From Acanthamoeba sp. SK_2022b (lineage: Eukaryota; Discosea; Longamoebia; Acanthamoebidae), in NCBI GenBank assembly GCA_027943245.1, contig JANDJZ010000463.1, positions 1-43,114 on the forward strand: a stretch of 43,114 nucleotides of DNA, in the 5' to 3' direction. Every line of letters begins with the position of its first letter. The first letter of the stretch is position 1. Positions 31,941 to 42,629 of the stretch are shown piece by piece. The notes under the pieces are model-generated. The model was not told the origin of the DNA, ran no database searches, and saw nothing but the letters and a program-made list of their open reading frames with translations. The translations under genes were made by a program, and so were the position numbers.

Positions 31941-33361
31941 CATTGCGTGCCGTATTTGCGTTCCCACGAGTGGGCGAACCCGTCGGCCCAGTTGTGGTTG
32001 TGCATGAGATTGCCGAAGAGCGTGCTCAAGCCCGGGCACAGGCAATTTTGGGCGAGCATCGTCTGCGGCGTGCGCTGCACGCGTGAGCACGGAGTGGGAG
32101 AGGGGGGGGTGTGTGTGTGGAGCGGCGACTAAAGCAGTGCTCCGCGTGCGTACCAGCTTGACCTCGTCCACGCCCAGGGAGACCTCGACGCCGGCCTCGC
32201 TGAGAAGCTTCCGATTGGCCGAGTCGAAGACCAGGGCAAACACCCTTGTCTGCGGGCTGATGGACTTGACCGCCAGCGCGGTCATGATCACCTCCGTGTC
32301 TTCCTCCTCGACGGTGTCGTGCCGCTCCGGGGGCACGATGAAGCACGCCTCCGTCTTGCCCAAGCTCATCCTGCCCAAGTGGTGCGGCGACTGGAAAGAC
32401 CAATGATTGAAAAGATAACGAATAATAAATAATTCATCAATATTTTGATAATAATTTCAATAACAATATTTTTTAATAATGAAAAAAAAAGAGGAGAGGA
32501 GCGTACGGTGGGGTCGCCTGTGTACATGTGCAGGCGGTGTCGGAAGAAGGGCTTGCGCGCGAAGTTGCCCACGGCCGGCGGGACCTCGCTGTTGCTCATG
32601 ACCACCACGTGAGACCGCGGATACTTGTCCCGATTCTGTTACGGTAGAGCGCACACGAGAGGTAAGCATGTCCCAGTTGATAAGAGTGAGCACATCATCA
32701 ACGATTGACTCTACCTCGTTGTAGAACTCTTTCGCGAAGTTGATCAGCTTGGCTGTAACACGAGCGTCGGGTTAAGGTGAGGACAAAGCACTTGATCGTT
32801 GGGGGGGGGGTCACGTACACGTGCCACCGAACATCAGCACAAACTTGCGACTCCGCGTTGGCGAGTAGCGGCGGTCCGCTGAGCACATACTTGGTCAGTC
32901 TCACCCAAAATAAAAACTTCATATAAACATTAAAAATAAATAAAATAAAATAAAATAAAAAATTCAAGAGAAATGAAGAATTGTAATTGGAACAAGGCGC
33001 TTTGCCTACCCTGATAGTCGCGCCAGGCCGTAAGCAGGATATTGACCACAAAGGGCACGAGCGCGATGGCGACCACGATGATGATCATGATGGCCACCTT
33101 GCCGACGTAGGACTTGGGCGAGAAATCGCCATATCCCACCGTCGATATGGTCTGCACGTCGTTCACGCGCCCAATGAGCATCAAGACCGGGCACACGCAA
33201 GCGCGAGCGCGCACTACGTACGACGATGATGAGGTAGTTGGCATCGAGGAAGGTGTTGAGCATGCCCTCCGAGTTTTGGTGCGAGTTCTCGGAGATCCAC
33301 ATGAAGCCGGCCATGACGAACACGAAACAGACAAAGGCAAGGGCGAGCGTGAACAGCCTCT

Positions 33362-33428
<67 letters not shown>

Positions 33429-33442
33429 GATACACACATCAT

Positions 33443-33517
<75 letters not shown>

Positions 33518-33775
33518 AGAGGGAGAGAGAGATTGTGAGTGGCAATTTACACAACAATCAGTTGGGAACGGTGCGTGCCATAACGAGCGGCGATGCTTGG
33601 AAGCGCCACACATGCGGAGCAAAGCCGTAGCTGTCGAGCAGAAGCAACGCGCGCAGCACGCGCAGGAAGCGGAGGAACTGGAACGCGTACAGGAACCGGC
33701 CTGCGACGAGCGCGCGCCGCGAGACGGGAAAGCCGCCACGACGAGAGTGAGCCAAAGGCTCGAGAGAGCGAGCAA

Positions 33776-33806
<31 letters not shown>

Positions 33807-34738
33807 GCCAGCGGGACGCACCGATGCCCGGAGCGATCAAGCCCGGAAAGGCAGCGATGAGATCGCACAGCGCGAGCGGGTCCAGGATGTGCTTGATCCT
33901 GAATTGGTTCAGAAGAGGTCAGCCGAGTCGAACGAAGATGCCATTCCACCACGACAGGACCACACCAACCAATGAGCAGAGGGCGGGGAGAGGAGGGGAG
34001 GGGGTCAAGGGCTACTTGGTATCGGCGAGGAAGAAGTGGAGGAGGTAGTCGAAGACGGAGAAGATGCTGAGGCCCAGCTCGAGGTAGATCACCCAGGCCT
34101 CCCTGAAGATGGCGATGTTGTCCAGAGACACCTCGACCGTGAGGTAGATGAACAGGGCGCACGAGACGAGCGACATCGCGATGGCCAGCACTTCCTGCAC
34201 TCGTTCGTGTTGGTGGCCGTCAGCCACGCCCTTGGGCGCACGCGCGCACACGAGCGAGGGCGCACGTAGTAGATGGCCATGGGTCGATCGACAAAGAGTC
34301 TTGCGCGTGAAGTAGAAGCTGAGACGATCTGCGCAGCCGGGAGAGAGCGTTAGGGCGTCGCACGGGTTGCACGGGGCAAGAACGCGCGCTCCGAGCAGGC
34401 AGGCGGGGTGTGGGGGCGAGTCACCTTCAAACCAGAAGAGCTTGAGGTACCAGCGGTGGGGGAAGGCCAGCGCCAGAATTTGCATTACCATCAGCAGCAG
34501 GACGAGGCCCACCACGTAGAACCCCACAATGATGGCCAACGAGTACCTAGGTAATGCGCCACCACATATTTATTTATTATTTAATTTTTATATTTTGATA
34601 ATATGAATTATTATAAAATTAATACAATAAATAAAGTGAGAAAGATTCTGATGTTGACAAAACAATATAGGCGCAACGCACGCACCGGACATTATCGTTA
34701 TCATCGGTGGCCCACACCACCGATGCAAAGTTGCCCAT
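27227..34738 (-). CDS. BK/Slo-type calcium-activated potassium channel, alpha subunit
   Basis: Thirty exons in phase give 1456 aa (low to high: 27227..27657, 27777..27852, 27964..28347, 28453..28545, 28653..28748, 28847..28980, 29093..29166, 29278..29372, 29520..29651, 29804..29926, 30038..30164, 30297..30856, 30942..31036, 31118..31282, 31388..31524, 31628..31698, 31762..31841, 31951..32074, 32154..32390, 32507..32635, 32715..32752, 32819..32878, 33010..33151, 33222..33359, 33570..33700, 33822..33898, 34016..34199, 34266..34328, 34425..34546, 34686..34738). Seven membrane segments (S0-S6) fit the Slo plan. S4 is QFLRFLRVLRALL. The selectivity filter is STVGYGDFSPKS (about 259-270). Two RCK domains follow (KFVLMFGGT, NCLCPGLSTLFGN, then GHIVVCGCLRGIAQF and YVLTHPPWYVD). 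A long Asp/Glu-rich linker lies between them and the tail is strongly basic. The exact S4-S5 splice (33570) is uncertain. Confidence 0.92.
27876..27917 (+). repeat. (GT)n microsatellite in channel intron
   Basis: About 21 GT units lie in the intron 27853..27963 of the potassium channel gene. Confidence 0.95.
29419..29472 (+). repeat. (TG)n microsatellite in channel intron
   Basis: About 27 TG units lie in the intron 29373..29519. Confidence 0.95.
29710..29788 (+). repeat. (CA)n microsatellite in channel intron
   Basis: About 39 CA units, among the longest runs in the window, lie in the intron 29652..29803, 15 bp from the donor side. Confidence 0.95.
30188..30266 (+). repeat. (CT)n(CA)n compound microsatellite in channel intron
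   Basis: About 11 CT units followed by about 26 CA units lie in the intron 30165..30296. Confidence 0.95.
31872..31939 (+). repeat. (TG)n microsatellite in a GC-AG channel intron
   Basis: About 34 TG units lie in the intron 31842..31950. On the sense strand the run starts about 10 bases after a GC donor. Confidence 0.95.
33362..33514 (+). repeat. (GCAC)n and (CA)n microsatellites in channel intron
   Basis: About 17 GCAC units at 33362..33429 abut the splice acceptor of the S5 exon (33359), and about 35 CA units follow at 33444..33514, both in the intron 33360..33569. A (GA)n run at about 33779-33806 lies in the next intron. Confidence 0.95.
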
Positions 34739-34913
34739 CCTCAATCAAAATCTTTTTGATTTTGTAATCTGTCGCTGGCGTTCTGGGTTTGGCTTGGCAC
34801 GAGAACAATGTGTTTTCTGCTTCTCGTCCGGAGTGTTGATACGCCGCAATTTAAAAAAGTAATTAATTTGTGGCTATATATGTGACAAATATATTTTAAG
34901 GAATTGGGCAGCT

Positions 34914-35285
34914 CTAGGCGATGTGGATGTCGAACTGTATCTCGCCAGACTGCTTGGGGTGGATGAGGTTCCTGGTGAATGACGTCCACTGGCCGATGGG
35001 AATCTGGGCAGTCTTGAGGTTCAGCTCGAAGTGGCCCAGCGAGTCGTCCTTGCTGAACTTGTCGTGGTCGAACACCTCGAAGCGGAGGACGTGCTGCGCG
35101 TCGTCGATGTCGAAACGGAAGTCCTCGTACCACTTGGGCTCGAGCGTCTTGTGGATGATCTTGGTCTTCTTCTTCTGGCCGCCAATGGTGAGGACGACGT
35201 ACGGGTCGCTCTTGCCGTTGGAGTCAGCGGCGGGGATGCCCTTGGCCTCCTTGACCTTGATCGAGAGGTGTCTGTGTCCGGACAT
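34914..35285 (-). CDS. Single C2-domain protein
   Basis: A single exon encodes 123 aa, essentially one C2 domain. It has the first calcium-loop pattern DSNGKSDPYVVL, the KKTKIIHKTLEPKWYEDF strand turn, and the second loop FEVFDHDKFSKDDSLG, so the usual Asp ligands are present and calcium-dependent phospholipid binding is expected. The size and plain architecture match the small stand-alone C2 proteins common in amoebae. The intron-free frame and GC-ending codons suggest high expression. It lies 163 bp from the second candidate ORF edge of the channel gene start and just downstream of the oligopeptidase B gene on the same strand. Confidence 0.94.
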   Translation of the reverse strand: MSGHRHLSIKVKEAKGIPAADSNGKSDPYVVLTIGGQKKKTKIIHKTLEPKWYEDFRFDIDDAQHVLRFEVFDHDKFSKDDSLGHFELNLKTAQIPIGQWTSFTRNLIHPKQSGEIQFDIHIA

Positions 35286-35349
35286 GTTGGTTGTAGTGCC
35301 AGTTGGTGTGGTTGAGCGAAGTTGAGTGGTTTGCAGGTTTGGTAAAGGT

Positions 35350-35368
35350 TTTTATACTCGCGCCCAAT
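35350..35368 (-). promoter_or_regulatory. TATA and CCAAT-like boxes of the C2 gene
   Basis: On the minus strand TATAAAA (35350..35356) lies 65 bp before the ATG at 35285, preceded by ATTGGG, the reverse of a CCAAT box, at about 35363-35368. Confidence 0.7.
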
Positions 35369-35447
35369 GACGCACTTGGCAACTTATTGCCTAGCAACTG
35401 ACAACACGCAACTCCCGACCAATGGCCACTGGTCTTTTCGTTGCCCG

Positions 35448-35831
35448 TCAGTGTCCGTCGAGCATGCCGAGGCTCTTGAAGAAGAACGCGTGGTCGAAGG
35501 CCACCTCCTTGAGGTTGTTGTAGCGACCACCCTCCCCGCCGTGCCCAGTCGAGTTGCTCACCTTGAGTAACACCACGCGCTGGGCCTCATCATCTTCTGC
35601 CCGTCCGTTCGCCTCCTCGGCACCTGCTGAACGGTTCAGCCACCCATCCATCCATGGGCCTACAGATCGGCGGGGGGGTGTATTGTACTACGCTGAGGCC
35701 CGGCTTCAGCTTCGGCCCGCTGGAGGGCGCGCAGCTTGGCAACGTACTTGGCGGGACTCCAGAAAGGGACTCGGTTGTCGAGCGTGGACGTGGTCACCAG
35801 CATCGACGGATACCGGTCATACCTGCCACAC

Positions 35832-35898
<67 letters not shown>

Positions 35899-38800
35899 GT
35901 TGGGACACGGCTAGAGCGCGCCCGCACACCAGCGCGGCGTACCGTCGGTTCGCCTGCTGGCCTTCCGTAGGCGAGAGGTTGACGTAGGGGTCGTAGGACC
36001 TAATGTAGTTGTACACCTCTTGGTCCGTGTTCGGGTTGCCTGCAGGTTTTTAAATTAATAAATAAACAAATAAATATCATTGAATAGAGAAATATTTACT
36101 TTTTTGTTTTTTTAAAGAGCTATATATAAACAAGGAGGGAACGACAGTGACATACCCCACTCGTCGTATTCGTGGATGGTCAACGGGAGAGACTCGTTGG
36201 TCATCGCTGCCAGAGGATTGAGGAACGGCACGCCCATGATGACTGCCCTGAACAGGTCCGGGCGCATGTTGACGGCGGCTCCTGTTTCGACGTTCAACAC
36301 ACGCGCGCACGCGCATGTGTTTGCACGGTGGAGCAAGGACGCAGGAACAGAGGCCTCCGCGGAGGCGCGGCGACGTACCGATGAGCAAGCCGCCGGCGGA
36401 GGACCCCTTGGCCACGAGGCGCGAGGGCGAGGTGTAGCCGCTGCTCACCAGGTGCTCGGCACAGGCCACGAAGTCGTGGAACGAGTTGCGCTTGTTCAGT
36501 TGGCAGCCCTGTCGGTACCACTCGCGCCCCAGCTCGCCTCCGCCCCTGCAAACCACGGCGTGAGACCTTGATGCGCTCATCATCACCGTCATCATCTTCA
36601 TCATCTTCATCGTCACCATCATCAATATTGTGGTTGTCATGATCAACTTTCAAGTACTGGAGAGAGAGAGAGAGAGGGAGATGGCAATACCGCACATGCG
36701 CCAAGGCGATGACCCAGCCCCGGTTGAGCAGCGGCAGGTGGTGCGCGCGGAAGTCCGCCTCGAGCGGCTGGCCGTACGCGCCATAGCCCAGCATCAGGGT
36801 CGGATTGCTGGCGAGGAATGGGTCCCGTGTGAGTGGCGCGCTTGAGGAATGCTAAACATGTGCGTGGTGGCGGGCAACGAATTACTCGGATGACAGGGGC
36901 AGGCCCCTCTTGTGGATCAGGGTCAGCGGGATGCTGGCGCCGTCGTGCCCGTCCACTTGAACTCGATCGCAGACGAACATGGTGGGATCGAAGTCTAGGC
37001 GAGCATGACACCGACAACGAATGAACGTTATAAATAAAACGGAAAAAGGAAGGCTTGATTGACGAAATAATAAATAAATAAATAGATGGTATAAAAAACT
37101 CATTATAGCTCCGCACTCTTTACGCTCTTGGACCGGAGAAGGCGGAGGTCACGCGTCCGAATATCGAAGTCATATACGCGCTCGGGCGTAACTGGTGACG
37201 CACAGGATAGCCTGAACCGGGTGGCGTGAAAATTCTGCGGAATACGGAAAATGAACCCCAAAAGGAAATTTTTGTTACAATGTAGCGTTTCGGGTAAGGA
37301 AGCAGTGTAGCAGCGAAAGAGGACAATGGTGGTGCAACACGGCGTACCCCGTTGCCGCCGGGATGCAGGGTGCACAGGCGCTCGGGAAGAGGTACGAGAT
37401 GCGTGTCCTGGTTCTCTAGATCGAACACGCGCACTTGCGGGAGACCAGCCGAGCGCTCGTAACTAATTGATACGCAACCGCACACACGCATGGCCACGCA
37501 TGAGATCGATTCGGGGCAATCCGTGTCAGGCCTCCCAATGCGTCTATATATGAATGAGCCACACCCAAAGCGGGGTTCCAAGAACCCCTAAAGCTGGCCA
37601 GGAGGGCACAGTGCATCAACCGTCCGTAAACGAAAGGCCACCACCAAACGGAAAGCGCACGAAGAAGAAGAAGGAAAAGGACAACCGAGAAACAAAGGGA
37701 AAAGGGGAGGGGGGGGGAGGAGACGCACCATACGATGTGTGAGGAGAAGACGTCCACGTCCTCGATCTGCGTCCCCGGGGAGGGCGACAGCACAGTCCGC
37801 CAATGCTGGCGCCCGCCGCCCACGTCCTTCTCCGCGACGCGCATGATGGCGTAGTCCTTCATCTGGTTCCCCACGTTGGTGATGATGTAAAAGTCGTCCT
37901 GGTTCCATTGTGTGTTCACACACCACCGACAGAGGTCAGCTGCTTGGAAAAGAGGAAAAAAAATAGAGAGATAAAATAAAAGACAAAAGTAGAGAGATAA
38001 AATGAGACAAAAGTTGATTGGATAATCTGTGGGCGGGCCTTACCCCTCGATGGTCGATGTAGTACTCGAGGCCCGGCTCGCGCGGGTGGATGAGGATGGG
38101 CGAAGCGGTGGGCTGGTCCGATGGAATGACGCGCACCTCGGACGTGGTCTTGGCGTTGGACATGACGGTGATGAATTTCTGGGTGAAGAAGAGAACACAC
38201 GCACGCGCCATAAAAGTCGTGAGAAGACCTCGCCATCGCCACCGTGGCCACCTCTGTTGAAAGAGACTTGCGATCGAAGCGTTGATCAAAGACAACAGAA
38301 AAAGACGTTGAAGAAAACGTGAATGGACACGTTGGGCCAGGTAACCTTGTCTTTGGTCCGGTCAACGTGCAGGAAGAAGGCATGGTCGGATTCCTCGTAG
38401 AGCAGTTCGTCCTGCTCGATGCTCGTTCCGAGCACATGCCTAAACAGCTGTTGTCGGACAGAGGGCGGTTAGAGATGTCCGTTTGCGCCACCTCACCCTC
38501 TCCCAAAGGCCAGACATGAAACAAAAAATCAACAGAAAAGAAATCGTGAGGTTGGTTGTGTCGAGTATCGTGAGGGTGGAGCCAGTTTGAGTGGTGTCAA
38601 CCTTGTAGGGTCGTTGCAGATGGTCGGGCACGGTGTAGAATAGGGTCTTGCCGTCGCCGGCCCACTCCACGCTGACCACGTTGGGAATAGTATCGCTCTG
38701 GTGAACGTTTGTGCCAATGATGAGAGCGGCCCTTTGATCAATTGGATCGGGTCATCGTGGCTTGACCGAAGAGGAAAAGAGGGGGAAAGGCTTTGGCATT

Positions 38801-40002
38801 TGATGGGAATCTCTGAGGTTTGACCCGGAGGTACCTCGAGCCTGGCACCGGTCTTGAGGTCCTTGACGTGGACCGAAAAGGAGTCGTCCCCGGTGGTGTC
38901 CATGGTGAAGGCGAGCATGCGGTTGTCGGAGGAGACCTTGAGCAGGTTGATGCAGATGTACGGGTGGCTCATCGCCTCCTTGTTCTGGTCCACCAACACC
39001 TGCACGAACCAACGTTTTTTCATGACCATCGGCCAAGCAAGCCTAGCAAGCATGTCAATCGATACCTACCTCCTCGAGGGCGTCGCTGGAGTCGGCCTTT
39101 CGTCGACAGTAAACGGGGAACTGGCCGTCCTCCACGAAACGCACGTAGTAGAGATAGCCATCGATCTCCTCAGGCACCGTGTCCTCCGGCTCCACGCGCT
39201 CGGCCATTTCCTGCCCAACGCCGCCACCGCCCACGTCAGCTCAGTGTCGCTCGGCAGACGGTCGAAGGTGGGCGCAGAGAGTTGGCGGGGAGAGAGAGAG
39301 AGAGAGAGAAAGCCGGAGTGAGGGGTGGCGTACTTCGTATAGGAGCTGCTGAAGAGAACGCGAGTCTTGCATCACCGCCTTGGTGTACCTGACCCCCACG
39401 ACCAGAGGAACACAGGATCAGGTTCCAGTAGGTGATGACCGCCCAGAAGATGAAATGAACGAATGGGCGTGCAAGGCCTACCTGTTCTCCGCGTCGATGT
39501 AGGGCCGGGCTTCATGCTCGCCCTCGGCTGCTTCGAGCCACGCGAAGTCGTCCTCCTCCTGCGCGAGGTGAGCGCGCCAACCCAGCGGTCGCACGAACGC
39601 AGGGGCGGAGTACCTGGGACCGCAGAGTTCGCTGTACGACTTGCGGCATGGCCGGCCACTCGGGGGCGGATGCCGAGTGTCCGGTCCGCTTTCCGCGACT
39701 GCCACACGACCGAATTTTTATTTATATTTTGTTGTTTAAATCAATTAATAATAAAAGTGATCGGTTTTGAGCCTAATGACCTAAGATTTTTCGCCTTACC
39801 TCGTGATTCCGCCCTTCAGCCACGAGAATACGCCCCGTTGAGCGGAGCGCCGCGTCCACTCGGAAGATGAGGCAAATTCTCGAGAGCCGGACGGATGTCT
39901 CAAAATCCAGTGTTCAAGAGTGGCCTGCAGTGGCAAACACGCGCCTCTGGTTCCGTGCGTCGCGCGTGCTCTTGACGCTGGCCAGTGCGCGCACCGCAGC
40001 AT
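35448..40002 (-). CDS. Oligopeptidase B-type prolyl oligopeptidase (S9A)
   Basis: Nineteen exons (minus; low to high): 35448..35623, 35692..35822, 35943..36039, 36156..36281, 36379..36545, 36691..36807, 36886..36994, 37117..37234, 37348..37462, 37729..37898, 38044..38178, 38346..38447, 38602..38697, 38835..38999, 39070..39210, 39334..39388, 39482..39558, 39614..39698, 39800..40002, giving 794 aa. The N-terminal part forms the beta-propeller gate (EDDFAWLEAAEG, FRHVLGTS, DHRGDDFYIITN). The alpha/beta-hydrolase half has GYGAYGQP, VRGGGELGREW, the nucleophile in KGSSAGGLLIG (Ser about 612), Asp about 708 in STLDNRVPFW and His about 764 in TGHGGEGGR. The triad is complete. Family enzymes cut peptides after Lys/Arg. 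The Arg-rich start (MLRCAHWPASRARA) may direct it to mitochondria; this first exon is the least certain. Confidence 0.93.
35834..35896 (+). repeat. (CA)n microsatellite in oligopeptidase intron
   Basis: About 31 CA units lie in the intron 35823..35942, close to the splice acceptor of the exon with the catalytic Asp. Confidence 0.95.
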
Positions 40003-40245
40003 TTGCAATTTGATTGTTGTTTTAAAGTTTTTTTTTTATTTGTTCGTTGTTTTTTGTTCCACACACCCGCGGTTTACTATTCGGACTTTGCTTTACAGCA
40101 GATTCTCCTTTGTAGGTAGTACAACGATAGTTGCTGCAGTGCATCCACCAATAAAGTAAGTTCACATGGTAACCCGTAGTTGGCCCAGGTTGAAAAACCA
40201 GTTTATGCACAAAAATACTTACACTACGCGATCGGGCATACGTCC

Positions 40246-41340
40246 TTAGCATTGAAAGCTGAGGAAGCCCTCAGATAGATCGAGATCTAGCCCAGTAAGG
40301 TCAGGCACTGTAAAATCGACATTGAAAGAGAGAACAGACGGCGAAGGAGTCCCTGATAAAGAGTCGTCCGTAAGCGGAGTGTGGTCGTTCAGAGCGCCAT
40401 CTTCCAGCTCGCTCATACACCGCATGAGCTCGCCGATGTCGCCCACTGTCAGCAGGTCAATGTCGCCGAGGGCCAAGCCCATATCTTCCTGCGCCTCCTC
40501 TCGGTCGTTGGTGTCAGCCGCGGTGACCATCAGAGGCGCGCTAGGAGTGTTCAACTCGGCGCTGGCGGGTGAGCTGGTCAGGGAGTACTGGGGGTCGGCG
40601 GGATCAGGAACGAGAATGGGTACATAGACCACCTTGAAGCCCAGCGGTACGGGCTTGTCGTCGCTCCATACTGGGCAATGGGGGTCGAGTTGTCCGCGCT
40701 GCAGAACCTCTACCTCCTCCGTTCCCTGACCGAATTCGCCAGAAGGAGAGGTCGAGCACGAGGTAGACGAGGTCGGACCGTCGTCTGGAGTTGCCCGGCA
40801 AAGAGAGAGGGCATGGTCGAGTAGCATGGGGCGATGGAGCTGGAGGCGTAGGAAGGTTTCGTAGAGGTCGCTCTCGCTGGCCCGACGCGTGTGTAGGCGT
40901 TCTGAGTCGGGGAGAGGCACGGGGCTGGCTAAAGGATCCCAATTCGCCGAAGACGTAGAGGATGACGTGCGAGGTCGCTTCTTGTTAGAGGTCTTGCGAG
41001 TTTCTTTGTCTCCGTGCCACGAGAAGTCGGGGTGCTCCGACATGAACTTGGCGTGGATAGCCTCGGCCTCCTTGGTGTAGGGGGCCTTCTCTTCCTCCGA
41101 CATCGACTTCCACTTGATCCCGAGCAGCTTGGACACCTGTTGGTTGTTGAGCCTCCCGTGTTCCTCGAGTAGCGCCGGTCTATATTCCTTGGCGAAGAGG
41201 AGGAAGCTGTTGATGGGCCTCTTGAGCCGCCCATCGTTCTTGCGAACCCGCTTCCTCTTCTGTGTTCGTCGGTCGGCTCGGTCTTTGAGCTCGGTCATGG
41301 TGTGGCATAGGTCTGTTGTGGACGGAGCAGTGCATGACAT
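40246..41340 (-). CDS. HMG-box (Sox/MATA-like) transcriptional regulator
   Basis: A single exon encodes 364 aa from the ATG at 41340, which has a strong start context (CCGCCACCATGT); the open frame continues upstream without a better ATG. A basic stretch (DRRTQKRKRVRKNDGRLK) leads into an HMG box at about residues 36-110: RPINSFLLFAKEYRPALLEE, then NNQQVSKLLGIKWKSMSEEE and PYTKEAEAIHAKFMSEHPDF. The N-terminal RPxNSF and the LG-x-KW-K pattern are those of sequence-specific Sox/MATA boxes rather than HMGB types. After a nuclear-signal-like KTSNKKRPR, the rest is Ser/Pro/Asp-rich and ends in an acidic, hydrophobic-dotted region (VPDLTGLDLDLSEGFLSF) that looks like an activation domain. DNA targets are not known. 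Confidence 0.93.
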   Translation of the reverse strand: MSCTAPSTTDLCHTMTELKDRADRRTQKRKRVRKNDGRLKRPINSFLLFAKEYRPALLEEHGRLNNQQVSKLLGIKWKSMSEEEKAPYTKEAEAIHAKFMSEHPDFSWHGDKETRKTSNKKRPRTSSSTSSANWDPLASPVPLPDSERLHTRRASESDLYETFLRLQLHRPMLLDHALSLCRATPDDGPTSSTSCSTSPSGEFGQGTEEVEVLQRGQLDPHCPVWSDDKPVPLGFKVVYVPILVPDPADPQYSLTSSPASAELNTPSAPLMVTAADTNDREEAQEDMGLALGDIDLLTVGDIGELMRCMSELEDGALNDHTPLTDDSLSGTPSPSVLSFNVDFTVPDLTGLDLDLSEGFLSFQC

Positions 41341-42012
41341 GGTGGCGGGAAGTTGTGAAATGGTGAGAGTGAGCGTGGATGGGCTCGAGGCCCCGAAGCA
41401 TGAAATGCCCTGGTTCCCGATGAGCCGCTCATTTGCCAGAGGCTGCCGGCTATGATGCGGCAAATCCCACAGCAACTCCCGACTGGCTTCCTTACACGCG
41501 CAAGTGCGCGAGCTCCAACCATCATAGTTACGCGTGGTGGCGGTGAGGGAGCCTTGCAGGCGTGCCTTTTCCGGGCCCGTGCTGTCTGCACCAATTCCGC
41601 GCATTCCTACAAACAGCGCGAGCACCAAACGTGAGCACCCAGACGCCGAGATCGATTCGGTTTTGGATGGTACCACGCCCCTCTCTTTGACTTCCGTAGT
41701 TCATGCAAACCTTCAAAGAACAAATGGCCTAACGAAGAAAAGGACCCGAAGTTAGCTTTTCGTAGCCCCCCCCCCCTCCTCCTACCCCCACTTCCGCGTG
41801 CCGCAAAACGAACGTTCTTGACCTTCGGCGGGTATTCGATAATCCTTTTCTAATCAAGAGCGAATAACATCCAAATTGGAAACACGGCCAGCTCCCGAGA
41901 TTTCTTACTGGTCCATCTTCGTCTCAAAACTCGGCGAGAAGACCACCAAATATTACTCCTCTCACCATTTTCTTCACCGCCGTCTACTTATCGTCGCCAC
42001 TCGGACGCGCAG
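41341..42012. other. Divergent intergenic region
   Basis: This lies between the start of the HMG-box gene and the first recognisable exon of the PH-domain gene. It must hold both promoters and, probably, the 5' exon of the PH gene. A C-run lies at about 41767-41776. No in-frame ATG for the PH gene was found between 41726 and 42012. Confidence 0.4.
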
Positions 42013-42458
42013 GCGCACCAGCAGCCCCTCCCCTACGCGGCGGCCCTCCCCTATGCCGCAGCCGGCAGCCACGCGGGGCACCAGTCCGGTCGGCCGGGCC
42101 TCCCGATGGCCTACGCCGACGCCACGGGCTTCTTTGGCGGCGGCTCGCCCTACGCCTCGCTCATGGCGTCGCCCTACACCGCCGCCTACGCCATGTCCCC
42201 CGGCGCTGCCTCGCCTCCGCCCAAGGTCCCAGCCCCTCTCTACTGTGTCTTCCCGGCGGTGCCTCATCTCCTCCTCCTCCTCCTCCTCCTGCTCCCTCTC
42301 CCATTGTGGTGGACGAACAGAAGGAGCCGGTGACGGTCAAGGAGGGCCCGCTCTACTTCAACGACTCGGCCGGCTGGAGGAAGCTCTACTGCAGCCTGCA
42401 GTCCGATGGCCGGGTCGGCTTCTCCGAGCGGCAGGACAAGAAGCACGAAAAGACGGTG

Positions 42459-42530
<72 letters not shown>

Positions 42531-42571
42531 CTCTCTCTCTCTCTCTCCTCATATTGCTCACCCATGTTGTG

Positions 42572-42629
<58 letters not shown>

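Noticed and set aside
38346..38439. Acceptor GTTTAG|GCATG for the oligopeptidase exon
   Set aside because: It breaks the frame with the preceding exon; the acceptor AACAG|CTGTTT 8 bp upstream gives the conserved FRHVLGTS in phase.
40246..41676. Longer form of the HMG-box protein (476 codons)
   Set aside because: The extended frame begins with GTG; the ATG at 41340 has a strong start context just before the conserved region.
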